IMG/VR virus record: IMGVR_UViG_3300024358_000053 | Location: 1-26,390 of that record | DNA length: 26,390 nucleotides | Source of the DNA: a virus | Strand: one strand, 5' to 3' | Shown: in pieces, positions 1 to 7,962 of the stretch | Numbering within the stretch: position 1 is the first letter of the stretch | Layout: each line of letters opens with the position of its first letter | Position numbers and translations under genes: made by a program | The notes under the pieces: model-generated | Seen by the model: only the letters and a program-made list of their open reading frames with translations | Database searches by the model: none | What the model was told of the DNA's origin: nothing

Positions 1-70
1 GACTTGCTCTCTCCCTGCACTTTTGCATGATCGGCCTAAAACTGCGCTTTACTAAGCAAAACTGTCAGAT

Positions 71-85
71 TTGATACAATGCCGC
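71..85 (+). repeat. TTGATACAAT-RCCGC repeat, copy 1
   Basis: This 15-base word overlaps the start codon of the small terminase gene. It matches 14 of 15 bases at 1605-1619, the first codons of the large terminase. It also reads as an extended -10 element (TGnTACAAT), but a transcript from it would begin inside the gene. Function is unknown. Confidence 0.4.
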
Positions 86-672
86 GATACTGCACAACAT
101 GGCAAAAACTGGCTCAGGAGCTTGGCGTTACCAGCCAAGCGATGAAGTATTGGAGGAAAAAATACGCCGACTCGCCAGCCAAGCTCGCGGATGGTTTGCA
201 CGACGCGAACCTGTGGCGCGAGTTCATGCGGAAGCGGAACCTCGCGAAGTGCAACGACGAACTCCCGCCCGACAACGCCGACCCGGAGGACGAGCTACAA
301 TCAAAAGACGACTTAAACCGTGCGCTGATTCGCGAAAAGGTCCGGCGCGAACGCATCAAAGCGGATCTCGAAAGCGACAAAGCCGTCCTCGTGGCCGACA
401 TAGAGGTTCCGCTTGGCGCGTTGCTTGCGAGCATTCAGAACGGAGTGGACTCATTTCCAGACAGAGCGGCACCTATGGTGCAGGGATTTACGGACGTGCC
501 GGAAATCTCGAGGATACTTCACGGTGAAATGCAGGCGACCGTTGGACAGCTTGCAATATTCGACTTTGAGCGTGCGCTTGAAGGCACGCCGGAACACTTA
601 CGCGCAGAGGTAGAAGCCGCGCTGCGGAGGATTGGCAATTTCAGGACAGAGCAAACAAAACAAACAACATGA
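79..672 (+). CDS. Terminase small subunit, Nu1-like (putative)
   Basis: The 197-residue protein begins with a helix-turn-helix-like segment at about residues 8-30 (QELGVTSQAMKYWRKKY), the typical N-terminal DNA-recognition fold of Nu1-type small terminases. A long charged helical stretch follows at about residues 70-105. In lambda-type phages this subunit binds the packaging site and recruits the large subunit. Position supports the call: it is the first gene of the late cluster and lies about 0.9 kb before a clear GpA-family large terminase. The length is close to that of lambda Nu1 (181 residues). No Shine-Dalgarno sequence is visible before the ATG. The stop overlaps the start of a tiny ORF by ATGA. 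The role rests on the HTH and position, not on a specific family motif. Confidence 0.72.
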   Translation: MPRYCTTWQKLAQELGVTSQAMKYWRKKYADSPAKLADGLHDANLWREFMRKRNLAKCNDELPPDNADPEDELQSKDDLNRALIREKVRRERIKADLESDKAVLVADIEVPLGALLASIQNGVDSFPDRAAPMVQGFTDVPEISRILHGEMQATVGQLAIFDFERALEGTPEHLRAEVEAALRRIGNFRTEQTKQTT

Positions 673-725
673 AAACAGAAAAAACACGCGGCGACATTCT
701 CGCCGCGAGAAAGGAGAACAAATGA
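669..725 (+). CDS. Possible 18-residue small ORF or leader peptide
   Basis: The reading frame MKTEKTRGDILAARKENK is joined by ATGA overlaps at both ends: its ATG overlaps the stop of the small terminase gene (669-672), and its TGA overlaps the ATG of the next gene (722-725). It therefore bridges two genes without a gap, as expected for translational coupling. Its codons contain a perfect 8-bp hairpin (687-707) and end in the AAGGAG ribosome binding site of the next gene. The peptide is basic and has no recognisable family. It could act only by carrying ribosomes through the hairpin and onto the next start. It could also be fortuitous. Confidence 0.4.
   Translation: MKTEKTRGDILAARKENK
687..707 (+). 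promoter_or_regulatory. Hairpin upstream of the ribosome binding site at 711-716
   Basis: CGCGGCGA (687-694) pairs perfectly with TCGCCGCG (700-707) across a five-base loop. No T-run follows, so it is not a normal intrinsic terminator. It sits three bases before the AAGGAG ribosome binding site of the gene at 722. It may control that start, or protect or cleave the mRNA; this is inference. Confidence 0.45.
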
Positions 726-1276
726 ACGACCGACCAACACCGGAGACGACTAATGAAGTAAATAGAGGAGTTGCAACCGGAGAAACGCATTCAGGGCGGC
801 TTCTTTCAATGAATACGCTTGCCCGCAAGCTCGAACGCGAACGCGACGAACTGAAAGAGAAAATCAAAATCCTTACATCGCCATCAATCGAAGGCGTATT
901 GACGCGAATGAAGGGCAATCTCGAAATCGTTGACCGGATAAAAACCGAACGCGATGAAGCGATTCGCGAAGTAGCGGAATTGCGCGGACAGCTTGCGGTC
1001 TGTGAAGAGCACGCCGGAACAATGGCTAAAGATTTCGATGGCATTGTTGAAGCAATCAAAGGCCAACGCGACGAACTCCGCGCCGAAGTCGAAAGGCTGA
1101 AAGCTGAAAACGTCACATTTCGAAACGCGCAAATGTGCTGCGAGAGTTGCGACGACACCATCACCACGGAATCGCTTCGCGAACTCAGAGCCGACAAGGC
1201 GCGGCTGGAATACATCCTAATCGGGGCCGGAATCACACGTGAAATGATCGACAAACAAATGAAAGGGGACGCATGA
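722..1276 (+). CDS. Hypothetical coiled-coil protein
   Basis: This 184-residue protein is not recognised as a known family. The ATG at 722 is chosen because AAGGAG lies five bases upstream (711-716) and because it overlaps the preceding stop by ATGA; an in-frame start further upstream at 632 would run through the end of the terminase gene. Residues 20-110 are rich in Glu, Lys, Arg and Leu and look like a long coiled coil. A Cys-Cys-x-x-Cys cluster (MCCESC) lies near residue 138. The stop overlaps the next gene by ATGA. It lies between the two terminase subunits, so a role near packaging is possible, but accessory genes are often inserted here. Confidence 0.7.
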   Translation: MNDRPTPETTNEVNRGVATGETHSGRLLSMNTLARKLERERDELKEKIKILTSPSIEGVLTRMKGNLEIVDRIKTERDEAIREVAELRGQLAVCEEHAGTMAKDFDGIVEAIKGQRDELRAEVERLKAENVTFRNAQMCCESCDDTITTESLRELRADKARLEYILIGAGITREMIDKQMKGDA

Positions 1277-1608
1277 AACTCACCGACCTAACCCCCGAAC
1301 AAAAACGAATCGCCATTGCGGAGGCGTGTCCAAAACTGTTTAAAGTTCTTAACAATGAGTGTCACTGGCGTTTTAGTTGTGAAGGAGAAGAATCACGAGT
1401 TGACCCGCTCTCCGACCTGAACGCCATTCACGAGGCTGTCATGTCTCTGGATATTGTGAGTAAACGAGTTTTCGCGGAAACATTGCGCAAAGTTTGCGAC
1501 GATGAATTACCAGGCAACGTGCTAGGTGACGAGTTTGTGATTCAGAACGCCACCGCCGAACAACGCGCAGACGCCTTTTTGCTGGCGACGGGGAGGGCGG
1601 AACCTTGA
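1273..1608 (+). CDS. Hypothetical phage protein, ABA-sandwich-like
   Basis: The 111-residue protein starts with MKLTDLTPEQKRIAIAEAC, carries DPLSDLNAIHEAV in the middle (about residues 44-56), and ends with ATAEQRADAFLLATGR (about residues 93-108). These three blocks resemble a common family of small phage proteins of unknown function, sometimes assigned to the phage ABA-sandwich domain; I recall the pattern and could not search it. The start has AAAGGGG a few bases upstream and overlaps the previous stop by ATGA. Its own stop lies within the proposed TTG start of the large terminase, giving a TTGA overlap. Confidence 0.7.
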   Translation: MKLTDLTPEQKRIAIAEACPKLFKVLNNECHWRFSCEGEESRVDPLSDLNAIHEAVMSLDIVSKRVFAETLRKVCDDELPGNVLGDEFVIQNATAEQRADAFLLATGRAEP

Positions 1609-1619
1609 TACAATACCGC
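1605..1619 (+). repeat. TTGATACAAT-RCCGC repeat, copy 2
   Basis: This is the second copy of the 15-base word at 71-85, with one difference. It forms the first five codons of the large terminase gene, beginning with its TTG start. Confidence 0.4.
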
Positions 1620-3689
1620 AACGCAGGGGAAGTATTAAAGCGTATCGTGCGCGGAATCATCCGCCCGCGCCCGCTTGTGAAGTATTGGGAATGGGCCGAC
1701 AAGCACGTCACAATCCCGCCCGATGCAAGCGGACCGATTCCCGGCAGACTCAACACCGGACGGCTGCCAATCTTTCGCGGACTGTTCGACCTCGCGCAGC
1801 AATCGCACATTCACTTCGTCACGCTTTGCGCGTCAATTCGCGTCGGGAAAACCCTGTTTTCCATCGTCCTGATGCTCTATTGGCTCGCCGAAAAAGCAGG
1901 CAGCATCGTTTGGCTGGACCCGTCGGGAGCAAGCGCGAAGAAAGTCAGCAAAGCGGAAATCGACCCGTTCATCCTCGCCTGTGAACCGGCAGCGAAGCTC
2001 GCAGTTTTCGGGCGCACGACTTGGACGAGCCTCTGGAAAACCTTCCGTGGCAAAATCCTTCGCTTCGTCGGCAGCGGCGAGGAGGCAAACTTGCACGGAT
2101 TCAACGCGGAGTTGGCAATCATCAACGAGTTTGACCGATGCAAAGAGGCGGTTGTAAAGTCGAAGGGCAACCGCGAAGCAAAAGAGGATTCGTCCTCTGC
2201 CGACAAAATCATCGGGCGCACGCAGCTATTTCCGTTCACGCGAAAGATTATTGAGAACTCATCGCCCGGCATGGCAGGCGAGTTTTCTCCGATATGGCAG
2301 TCATTCCTTCGCGGTTCTCAACACCATTGCTACTTGCCTTGTCCGCACTGTTCGCAGGCCGCGAAGGAAAAAGGCGAGACGTTCCCGCAGCCGGACAAGT
2401 GGCCGGTCGGATGGAGCGACGAAAGCCGCGACCCGCATTTGACCGGATGGCAACGGCTTTCATTCTCGCACAAGACGGCGCAGGTGCCGTTTGACGAACA
2501 CCTGATGCCGATTGAAGGAACGAGGGAAGAAAAGACAGGGCAAATCAGTTTCGAGACAGCAGCAATATGGATAGACGCTGTAGCGCAATGGGATGCAACG
2601 CAGATGACGCGCATCAAAACCGGCTACGACTTCGACATCATCGAGACCTCGACCACGTATCAATGCGCCTACTGCGAAAAGCACATCGAGCAGCAAAGCC
2701 TCCGATGGATGCTAAACCGTTACCGTTGGGTAGCTCACAACCCGAAAGCCGCAAAAGACCGCATCAGCGCACACCTTTGGCGAGCGTATGCACCGCCCGA
2801 ACTCGGCGGTGGATTCGCAGCGATTGCAAAGCAATTCCTCGAAAGTAAAGGTGACGTGGGCAAGCTCATCACGTTTCACAATTTCACGTGCGGACTCCCG
2901 TTCATCCGCACCGGAGCCGCCGTGAACATTGGCGACATCGACCGCGTGATGGCGCGGACGCCAATTCGCTACGTAAAAGGACAGCTCCCGCGACTCCCGC
3001 AGCTTCTCACAATCACCGCAGACAAACAAAAAGACCACTTGTGGTATCTCATCCGGGCGTGGGGCATCCTCGAAGAACACCCAGACAAGCCGACGTGGAG
3101 TGCATTGGTTGATTGGGGCGTTGCAATGAGCATGGAAGAGCTTTGCGTGCTCGCAGGCGAGAAACCAGACGCAAGCGGGCGCATTCGTCATTTCACTTTT
3201 ACCGACCCGGCAGGAAAAGAGCACAAGTTCACCGCAAGCGCAGGACTCATTGACTCAGGCGATGACGCAGACCGCGTTTACGAGTTTTGCCTCAAACGCA
3301 CGCGCATTTTCGACCCTTACAAGGGCGCAGGCCCGGCGCAGACGCGATGGAACAAAATCCGCATGGGCAAGGTTTACGATGACCAGCTCGACCTTTGGCT
3401 TTGCTGGTCAAACCACTACGCCGCCCGTCTCTACTACGATTGCGTGAAGCACGGGCAAGCGGGAGGCGAGGCGATTCATTGGTGGTTGCCGGTCGATGCC
3501 GATGACGAATACAAAGCGCAACTCACCGACGAGTATCAGGAAAACGGCGAGTGGCTTTCGAGAAAGAGCAATAACCACCTTGGCGACTGCGAGAAAATGC
3601 AACTCGTCATATCGGAACTCGTCGAAGCCCGCTTGCAAACGCTCAGGGACGCTGATAAAGGAGCGGCGAAACAGAAAACAGAAACATGA
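1605..3689 (+). CDS. Terminase large subunit, GpA family
   Basis: The 694-residue protein is the ATP-driven packaging motor and DNA-cutting nuclease. The N-terminal block ITIPPDASGPIPGRL-like (residues 35-50) is typical of lambda gpA relatives. A Walker-A-type loop SIRVGKT lies at 77-83, and a Walker-B-like strand LAIINEFDR at 170-178, with Glu175. Paired cysteines at 246/249 and 354/357 fit the zinc-binding insert of GpA proteins. The C-terminal nuclease shows candidate metal ligands Asp473 (TADKQ), Asp550 (GLIDSG) and Asp661 (NHLGDCE). Length fits the family (lambda gpA is 641). The start is TTG: it follows a GGGAGG Shine-Dalgarno about eight bases upstream and overlaps the previous stop as TTGA. 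Confidence 0.95.
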   Translation: MIQYRNAGEVLKRIVRGIIRPRPLVKYWEWADKHVTIPPDASGPIPGRLNTGRLPIFRGLFDLAQQSHIHFVTLCASIRVGKTLFSIVLMLYWLAEKAGSIVWLDPSGASAKKVSKAEIDPFILACEPAAKLAVFGRTTWTSLWKTFRGKILRFVGSGEEANLHGFNAELAIINEFDRCKEAVVKSKGNREAKEDSSSADKIIGRTQLFPFTRKIIENSSPGMAGEFSPIWQSFLRGSQHHCYLPCPHCSQAAKEKGETFPQPDKWPVGWSDESRDPHLTGWQRLSFSHKTAQVPFDEHLMPIEGTREEKTGQISFETAAIWIDAVAQWDATQMTRIKTGYDFDIIETSTTYQCAYCEKHIEQQSLRWMLNRYRWVAHNPKAAKDRISAHLWRAYAPPELGGGFAAIAKQFLESKGDVGKLITFHNFTCGLPFIRTGAAVNIGDIDRVMARTPIRYVKGQLPRLPQLLTITADKQKDHLWYLIRAWGILEEHPDKPTWSALVDWGVAMSMEELCVLAGEKPDASGRIRHFTFTDPAGKEHKFTASAGLIDSGDDADRVYEFCLKRTRIFDPYKGAGPAQTRWNKIRMGKVYDDQLDLWLCWSNHYAARLYYDCVKHGQAGGEAIHWWLPVDADDEYKAQLTDEYQENGEWLSRKSNNHLGDCEKMQLVISELVEARLQTLRDADKGAAKQKTET

Positions 3690-3913
3690 AGAAAAGAACG
3701 CCCGTATTTAAAACGAGAAAAATGACCCCTTCCGAGATGCTTGACGAAATCAAAACGCATCGCCCTTTGATTCACAGGCTGATTGCAGCGGAAAGAATAC
3801 TTGCCGACCTATCAACCGGGCACTGGATTCACGTGCTTAACGAAAACGATGCGCCAGTAAAAAAGAAGATGGGGCAACGTGTTATTGAATACTGGAAAAC
3901 ATACAGCGTATAA
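3686..3913 (+). CDS. Hypothetical small basic protein
   Basis: This 75-residue protein is not recognised. It is Lys/Arg-rich (MKKRTPVFKTRKM at the start), largely helical, and ends in a Trp/Tyr-containing tail. Its ATG overlaps the terminase stop by ATGA, and its TAA overlaps the next ATG by one base (TAATG), so it is embedded in a translationally coupled run. An A-rich AACAGAAAACAGAAAC leader lies before the start, and no Shine-Dalgarno is visible. Confidence 0.65.
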   Translation: MKKRTPVFKTRKMTPSEMLDEIKTHRPLIHRLIAAERILADLSTGHWIHVLNENDAPVKKKMGQRVIEYWKTYSV

Positions 3914-4443
3914 TGCGTAACCACGACGCCGCAACCGACCCGCACGCGAGCTATTCGCCGCGCATGAACCTCGACACTCCAGCAGACCTCATCCACGAGC
4001 CGTTCGCGGAATACTCAGGCCCATTGCCGGCAACCCGGCAGCAATGGCACGCGCTCACAAGGGAGCTTGTCGAGCAGGGTGTTGAGCAGACCGACCTCGG
4101 CGACGGCTCACAATCAGACGCTCGCCGCGTCGCGTGCGAAATGCTCAGGCTCATTTCAGCCGACGACGATAAACGCTTCGCTATTCGTGCGACGCTTTAC
4201 GGCAGGCTACTCGGCATCGAAGGACGGAGCGTGCAGGAAATCGGGGAGGCGTTTGGACTGACTCGCGCAAGCGTTTCGCACACGTATCGGCAAATCAAAG
4301 CACTCCATCCGGGCATCAGTAACCCGGCAGACAAAGCGGAAGACTACTGCCAAGAGGCCGCAGAACGGCGACGCGGAAAGCGGAAGGAACGGGACGGAAC
4401 CGACCGGAGATTTGTCCGCAGACTCAACTTTTTTACACCATGA
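3913..4443 (+). CDS. HTH-domain protein, sigma-70 region-4-like
   Basis: The 176-residue protein has a helix-turn-helix at about residues 106-129 (RSVQEIGEAFGLTRASVSHTYRQI), the pattern of sigma-70 region 4 or similar DNA-binding domains in which a second helix recognises DNA. The C-terminal 35 residues are strongly basic (ERRRGKRKER) and could add non-specific DNA contacts. The N-terminal 100 residues have no recognised motif. It is joined to its neighbours by TAATG and ATGA overlaps. It lies between terminase and portal, where lambda has only gpW, so it may regulate late genes or packaging; this is inference. A full sigma factor is unlikely because no region 2 is visible. Confidence 0.72.
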   Translation: MRNHDAATDPHASYSPRMNLDTPADLIHEPFAEYSGPLPATRQQWHALTRELVEQGVEQTDLGDGSQSDARRVACEMLRLISADDDKRFAIRATLYGRLLGIEGRSVQEIGEAFGLTRASVSHTYRQIKALHPGISNPADKAEDYCQEAAERRRGKRKERDGTDRRFVRRLNFFTP

Positions 4444-5003
4444 ACACCAACACAAACCAACAACTCACCCTCGGCTTCTACGACGACAAAGAGCTTCGTG
4501 GACTCCAGGAAACCGAAGTCATCAACATCATCCTCGCGAAGCTCCCGAAGCACGAAAGCGAAGTGATGCCGGCGGCAATGGCGAGCATTGCAATGGCATT
4601 AAAATCCTCCGCGCAACTCGGGCAGCTTCTCGAAGAGATCCACAACCGGCACAAGGGCACGTCGTGGCCGGAAGTATTCGCCAAGCTCAACCTTGGAATC
4701 TCACAATCGACGGCAGACCGATACCGGCAACAGTGGATTAACCGGGACAGGGTTTTCTTCACGGAGGACCAAACACCGCTTGCGCTCACGAACGCCTACC
4801 GTCACGCGGAACTTCTCCCGCAACCGGAGCCGACCGTGAAGCCGGACCTCCCGCCGCCGCCGTTCAAACTCACATTCACCATCAGCGAAAAGCCCGTCGC
4901 GGAGTGGGGCAGGGAATACATCATCGACTTTCTCACGCGGACAGAAAAGGTGGAGAAGTTGAGAGTTGAGGCAAAGGCGTTTATTGCGGCGGGGATGAAG
5001 TAA
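4440..5003 (+). CDS. DUF3102-like DNA-binding protein (putative)
   Basis: In this 187-residue protein, residues 54-102 (LKSSAQLGQLLEEIHNRHKGTSWPEV and GISQSTADRYRQQW) match the pattern of DUF3102-like proteins, in which a helical 'G-x-L-L-x-E' segment precedes an HTH that follows a Trp-x-x-(W/F) block. Such proteins occur on plasmids and phages and are thought to bind DNA. A proline-rich linker (PDLPPPPF, residues 136-142) joins this to a C-terminal domain of about 45 residues. It overlaps the preceding HTH gene by ATGA, so the two are probably made together. The family assignment is from memory of the motif. Confidence 0.65.
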   Translation: MNTNTNQQLTLGFYDDKELRGLQETEVINIILAKLPKHESEVMPAAMASIAMALKSSAQLGQLLEEIHNRHKGTSWPEVFAKLNLGISQSTADRYRQQWINRDRVFFTEDQTPLALTNAYRHAELLPQPEPTVKPDLPPPPFKLTFTISEKPVAEWGREYIIDFLTRTEKVEKLRVEAKAFIAAGMK

Positions 5004-5027
5004 CCTTTTGACAAGAGCACGCCAGAA

Positions 5028-5330
5028 ATGGCGACGCTATCTCTGGCAGAGTTTACCAGCTTTCTCATCGACGAAATTGACGACGGAAACGAGTCATTCG
5101 TCACGGATTTACTCGCGTCCGCAAAGGCGAAAATCGTGGCAGGCGGCGGAGTCATCGACTCAATGACAAGCGGATCTCGAAACGGCAAGAGCTACACCAT
5201 GCAAATCGGCATGGACGCGGCGACCGTCGCGAAGGCTTGCCGGGACGCGCTCAGGACTACCGATGACACGGACGGAAATCCGGTGTTCACGGTGCCGTCG
5301 TTTCAAAACATCGTCGCGTCAAATCAATGA
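5028..5330 (+). CDS. Putative gpW-like head-tail joining protein
   Basis: The 100-residue protein sits immediately before the portal gene, the slot of lambda gene W, and overlaps it by ATGA. Its N-terminal helix (SLAEFTSFLIDEIDDG) and central loop-strand (SGSRNGKSYTMQIGM, residues 47-61), followed by a helix, fit the short alpha-beta layout of gpW-like proteins that stabilise the filled head and accept the tail. Similarity is positional and structural only. The start is preceded by TTTTGACA (5006-5013), a motif that recurs before other late genes, and by no Shine-Dalgarno. Confidence 0.5.
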   Translation: MATLSLAEFTSFLIDEIDDGNESFVTDLLASAKAKIVAGGGVIDSMTSGSRNGKSYTMQIGMDAATVAKACRDALRTTDDTDGNPVFTVPSFQNIVASNQ

Positions 5331-7114
5331 ATCCGAAGAAGAAACCAGCCAAACTCGGGAACGGGACGCGCAGCTACGCGGAGACTGTCACCGCGAGCAT
5401 CGACCGAAGCAACGTGCTATTCGTCGCGCCGGACGACTCCCGCCTTTATTTGTCAGCGTTCACGCGAAAGCGCATCGTCGAGAAAGTGCAATGGTGCCGG
5501 CAAAACTTCGGCATCGTGCAGGAGTGGGGAAAAGGCATTGCCCGGCACACCGTAGGGAAGGGTATCATTCCGGCGTTCAACACGCCCGACAAAGAATGGA
5601 ATCGAGCGGCAACGCTCGCAGCGGAGCACTACCTACTCTCGCCGTCTCAATGCGACGTGGCCGGACGGCGGAACGCATACGAAATGCAGGCGCACATCGC
5701 GGAGCAGCTTGTAATCGTCGGCGAGGCGTTCGTTCTGCATTCGGAAAACCCTGACTTCCCGTCGCCGAAAAATGGCGTTGGAGAGTGCCCCGCATTTTAC
5801 GCAATCGACCCGAATGACGTTGCGACTCCGCCGACCGCAAAAGTGCCCGTTCACGACGGAATTGAAATCGGCGACTTTGGCCGCGCAGTCCGCTACTTCG
5901 TGAAGCTCTCGGCTGACAATTACGCGCCATACGACGCCCGCGACGTGGCGCATATTTTCGAAGCGCACGGCACAAATCAATCGCGTGGCGTTTCGCCGCT
6001 CGCGCCGGGCGTCAACAACCTCGTGGACATCCACGAACTCAAACGGCTCGAAACCAAGACAGCCAAAACGCAACGGCTGATTTCTCTCGTGCTCAAAGGA
6101 ACGAAGGCACGCGCAGGACGCGGCGCATTCGCAAAACTCTCCAATGATGGCGAGGCAGATGCGGCAGACACGCAGGCCGTCGAAAACCTCTACCAAGGTG
6201 CGGGAGCAGCAATCGCCCGACTCGGCGCAGACGGTGACGTTCAACTGATTTCCGGCAACACTCCATCGCCGCTCGTGAACGAATACGTCACCGACCTTTT
6301 GCTTCGTGACGCGGCAGCGGCAACCGGCGTGCCAATCGAGTTTTTCTGGAGCCGCGACAAGCTAGGCGGAGCAAACGCACGCGGTATCTTCGCGCAGGCG
6401 GATGCAGCTTTCTCGCTTCTAGCGGACAAAGTGATTTACGGCTGGTTCGAGAAGCTCATCATCCGATTCATCGAGTGGCGCGTTGCAAGCGGACTCCTGC
6501 CCGCACCGCCCGAAGGCTGGCGCGATGCAATAAGCTACCGTCGCCCGCGGCGCGTGACGCTCGACAACGGACGGGACGCGAAAGCGCGCATCGAGGAAAT
6601 CAACAACGGGCTGGCGAATATGCGCTCAGTCTATGACGAACAAGGCGAGGACTATCGCCCGCACATGGAGCAGTGGATCGAGGAGCCGATTGAGTTTCTC
6701 GAGCACCTGAAAAGGCGAGCGCAGGAAAAAGGATTGTCCGAATCGGAAACGATTTGGATTCGCTCCATGTGGCGACCGCTCCCGCCAGGCAGCGGAGCAA
6801 TGGACGCACAAGGCACGCAAACGGAATCCTCGCCAAGTCAGCACGAAGAAGATATGGCGAACTCGCAAGCCGTGAAACAAAAGGCGGACGCATACGGAGT
6901 GGCAGTTCGCGCAGGAGCCATCACTCCGCAGGAGGACGATGAGGACACATTCCGCGATGCTCTTAAACTGCCGAAGAAATCTCAGCCGGTTTCAAATGCT
7001 TGGCAGAAAGACGGCGGTGTCCGCAGGCCCATCACGTTGCAAATTGCCGGTCAAACAACTCAACAACCACCGGCGCAAACTGACCCCGAAGAAAACGACG
7101 CAACCGAACCATGA
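5327..7114 (+). CDS. Portal protein, lambda gpB family
   Basis: The 595-residue protein forms the dodecameric ring at the single head vertex through which DNA enters and leaves. Family hallmarks seen are the basic N-terminal region with a 'QEWGKGIARHTVGKG' block (residues 65-79), the conserved stretch DVAHIFEAHGTNQSRGVSPLAP (about 206-226), which corresponds to the H-x-F...Q-x-RGVSP motif of gpB, and a stem-like segment VPIEFFWSRDKLGGANARG (335-353). The C-terminal 110 residues are polar and low in structure, as in other gpB portals, where this tail is cut by the protease. It overlaps gpW-like and protease genes by ATGA on both sides. Confidence 0.93.
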   Translation: MNPKKKPAKLGNGTRSYAETVTASIDRSNVLFVAPDDSRLYLSAFTRKRIVEKVQWCRQNFGIVQEWGKGIARHTVGKGIIPAFNTPDKEWNRAATLAAEHYLLSPSQCDVAGRRNAYEMQAHIAEQLVIVGEAFVLHSENPDFPSPKNGVGECPAFYAIDPNDVATPPTAKVPVHDGIEIGDFGRAVRYFVKLSADNYAPYDARDVAHIFEAHGTNQSRGVSPLAPGVNNLVDIHELKRLETKTAKTQRLISLVLKGTKARAGRGAFAKLSNDGEADAADTQAVENLYQGAGAAIARLGADGDVQLISGNTPSPLVNEYVTDLLLRDAAAATGVPIEFFWSRDKLGGANARGIFAQADAAFSLLADKVIYGWFEKLIIRFIEWRVASGLLPAPPEGWRDAISYRRPRRVTLDNGRDAKARIEEINNGLANMRSVYDEQGEDYRPHMEQWIEEPIEFLEHLKRRAQEKGLSESETIWIRSMWRPLPPGSGAMDAQGTQTESSPSQHEEDMANSQAVKQKADAYGVAVRAGAITPQEDDEDTFRDALKLPKKSQPVSNAWQKDGGVRRPITLQIAGQTTQQPPAQTDPEENDATEP

Positions 7115-7962
7115 TTAATATTCCCGAATCCATTTTCTCGCAGCCGTTGGCGATGCTGCCGACGGCAATTCCGGCATTCGTGCAACGCTTTGCAAACCTT
7201 CGTGCGAAGGCGGAAGCGATGCCGAAAAATCTCACCATCGGCGACTTCGTGAACCAGCGCAAAGATTACGCCGTGTCCGACGGAATCGCAACCATCCACG
7301 TCAACGACGTGCTCGCTCAAAACACAACCGGAATCGACCGGATGCTTGGCATGACTGATTACGGGCAGGTGACGGAAGAGATTGGCCGCGCAATGTCCGA
7401 CCCGAATGTTTCCGCCGTCGTGCTCGAAATCAACTCGCCCGGCGGCAGCGCAATCGGAGCACCGGAAGCAGCGCAGGCTGTGAAAGAGGCTCGCAACATC
7501 AAGCCCGTCGTGGCGCACGTTGGCGAAGTCGGAGCGAGCGCAGCGTATTACATCGCGGCAGGTGCATCGGCTATCGTGACGCAAGGCAGCGGCATGATTG
7601 GCAGCATCGGCACGCGCATTCAATTCCTCGACTTCGCTGGAGCACTTTCCGCGATGGGAATCACGCCTCACATTTTCACGCCGGCGCAATCCGACTTGAA
7701 AGCGGCGGGAAATGAATTACGCTCACCTACGCCAGCGGAAACGGCATGGTTTCAGGAGCACATCGAGTCCATCAACGCAGCGTTCACCGGCTTCGTGAAA
7801 GAGAATCGCCCGCAAGTGAAGGACAGCGCGATGCGTGGGCAAGTCGTTACCGGCTATCAAAGCATAGAAGCGGGACTAGCAGACTTCATCGGCAGCATGA
7901 GCATGGCCCGCGAAGTTGCGAAGTACATGGCAAACTATTTGACAACGCGAAAAAGCAAATGA
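7111..7962 (+). CDS. Head maturation protease, S49 family (gpC-like)
   Basis: The 283-residue protein has the S49/SppA ClpP-like fold signatures: LEINSPGGS (105-113) supplies the oxyanion region, Ser143 in GASAAYY is the expected nucleophile, GMIGSIGTR (161-169) follows, and Lys197 in SDLKAAGNE is the expected general base. In lambda-type phages gpC cuts portal, scaffold and itself during head maturation. It follows the portal with an ATGA overlap, and the scaffold candidate overlaps its end. In lambda the scaffold Nu3 is nested inside C in the same frame; here the Ala-rich coiled coil is a separate coupled gene. Confidence 0.93.
   Translation: MINIPESIFSQPLAMLPTAIPAFVQRFANLRAKAEAMPKNLTIGDFVNQRKDYAVSDGIATIHVNDVLAQNTTGIDRMLGMTDYGQVTEEIGRAMSDPNVSAVVLEINSPGGSAIGAPEAAQAVKEARNIKPVVAHVGEVGASAAYYIAAGASAIVTQGSGMIGSIGTRIQFLDFAGALSAMGITPHIFTPAQSDLKAAGNELRSPTPAETAWFQEHIESINAAFTGFVKENRPQVKDSAMRGQVVTGYQSIEAGLADFIGSMSMAREVAKYMANYLTTRKSK

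Noticed and set aside
632-721. Upstream start of the 722 gene at 632
   Set aside because: It would overlap the end of the small terminase gene by 41 bases, and the ATG at 722 has AAGGAG at the correct distance.
5006-5036. TTGACA boxes before late genes as sigma-70 promoters
   Set aside because: No -10 hexamer lies 16-18 bases downstream at 5008, 7939 or 15941, and a start there would be inside the coding sequence. I report the motif but not as a promoter.
5633-6244. Long antisense ORF (about 200 codons) within the portal gene
   Set aside because: It lies opposite a gpB-family portal with clear motifs; its protein is rich in Arg and Cys with no family pattern, as expected from the reverse of GC-rich codons. 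Similar antisense frames across the window are treated the same way.
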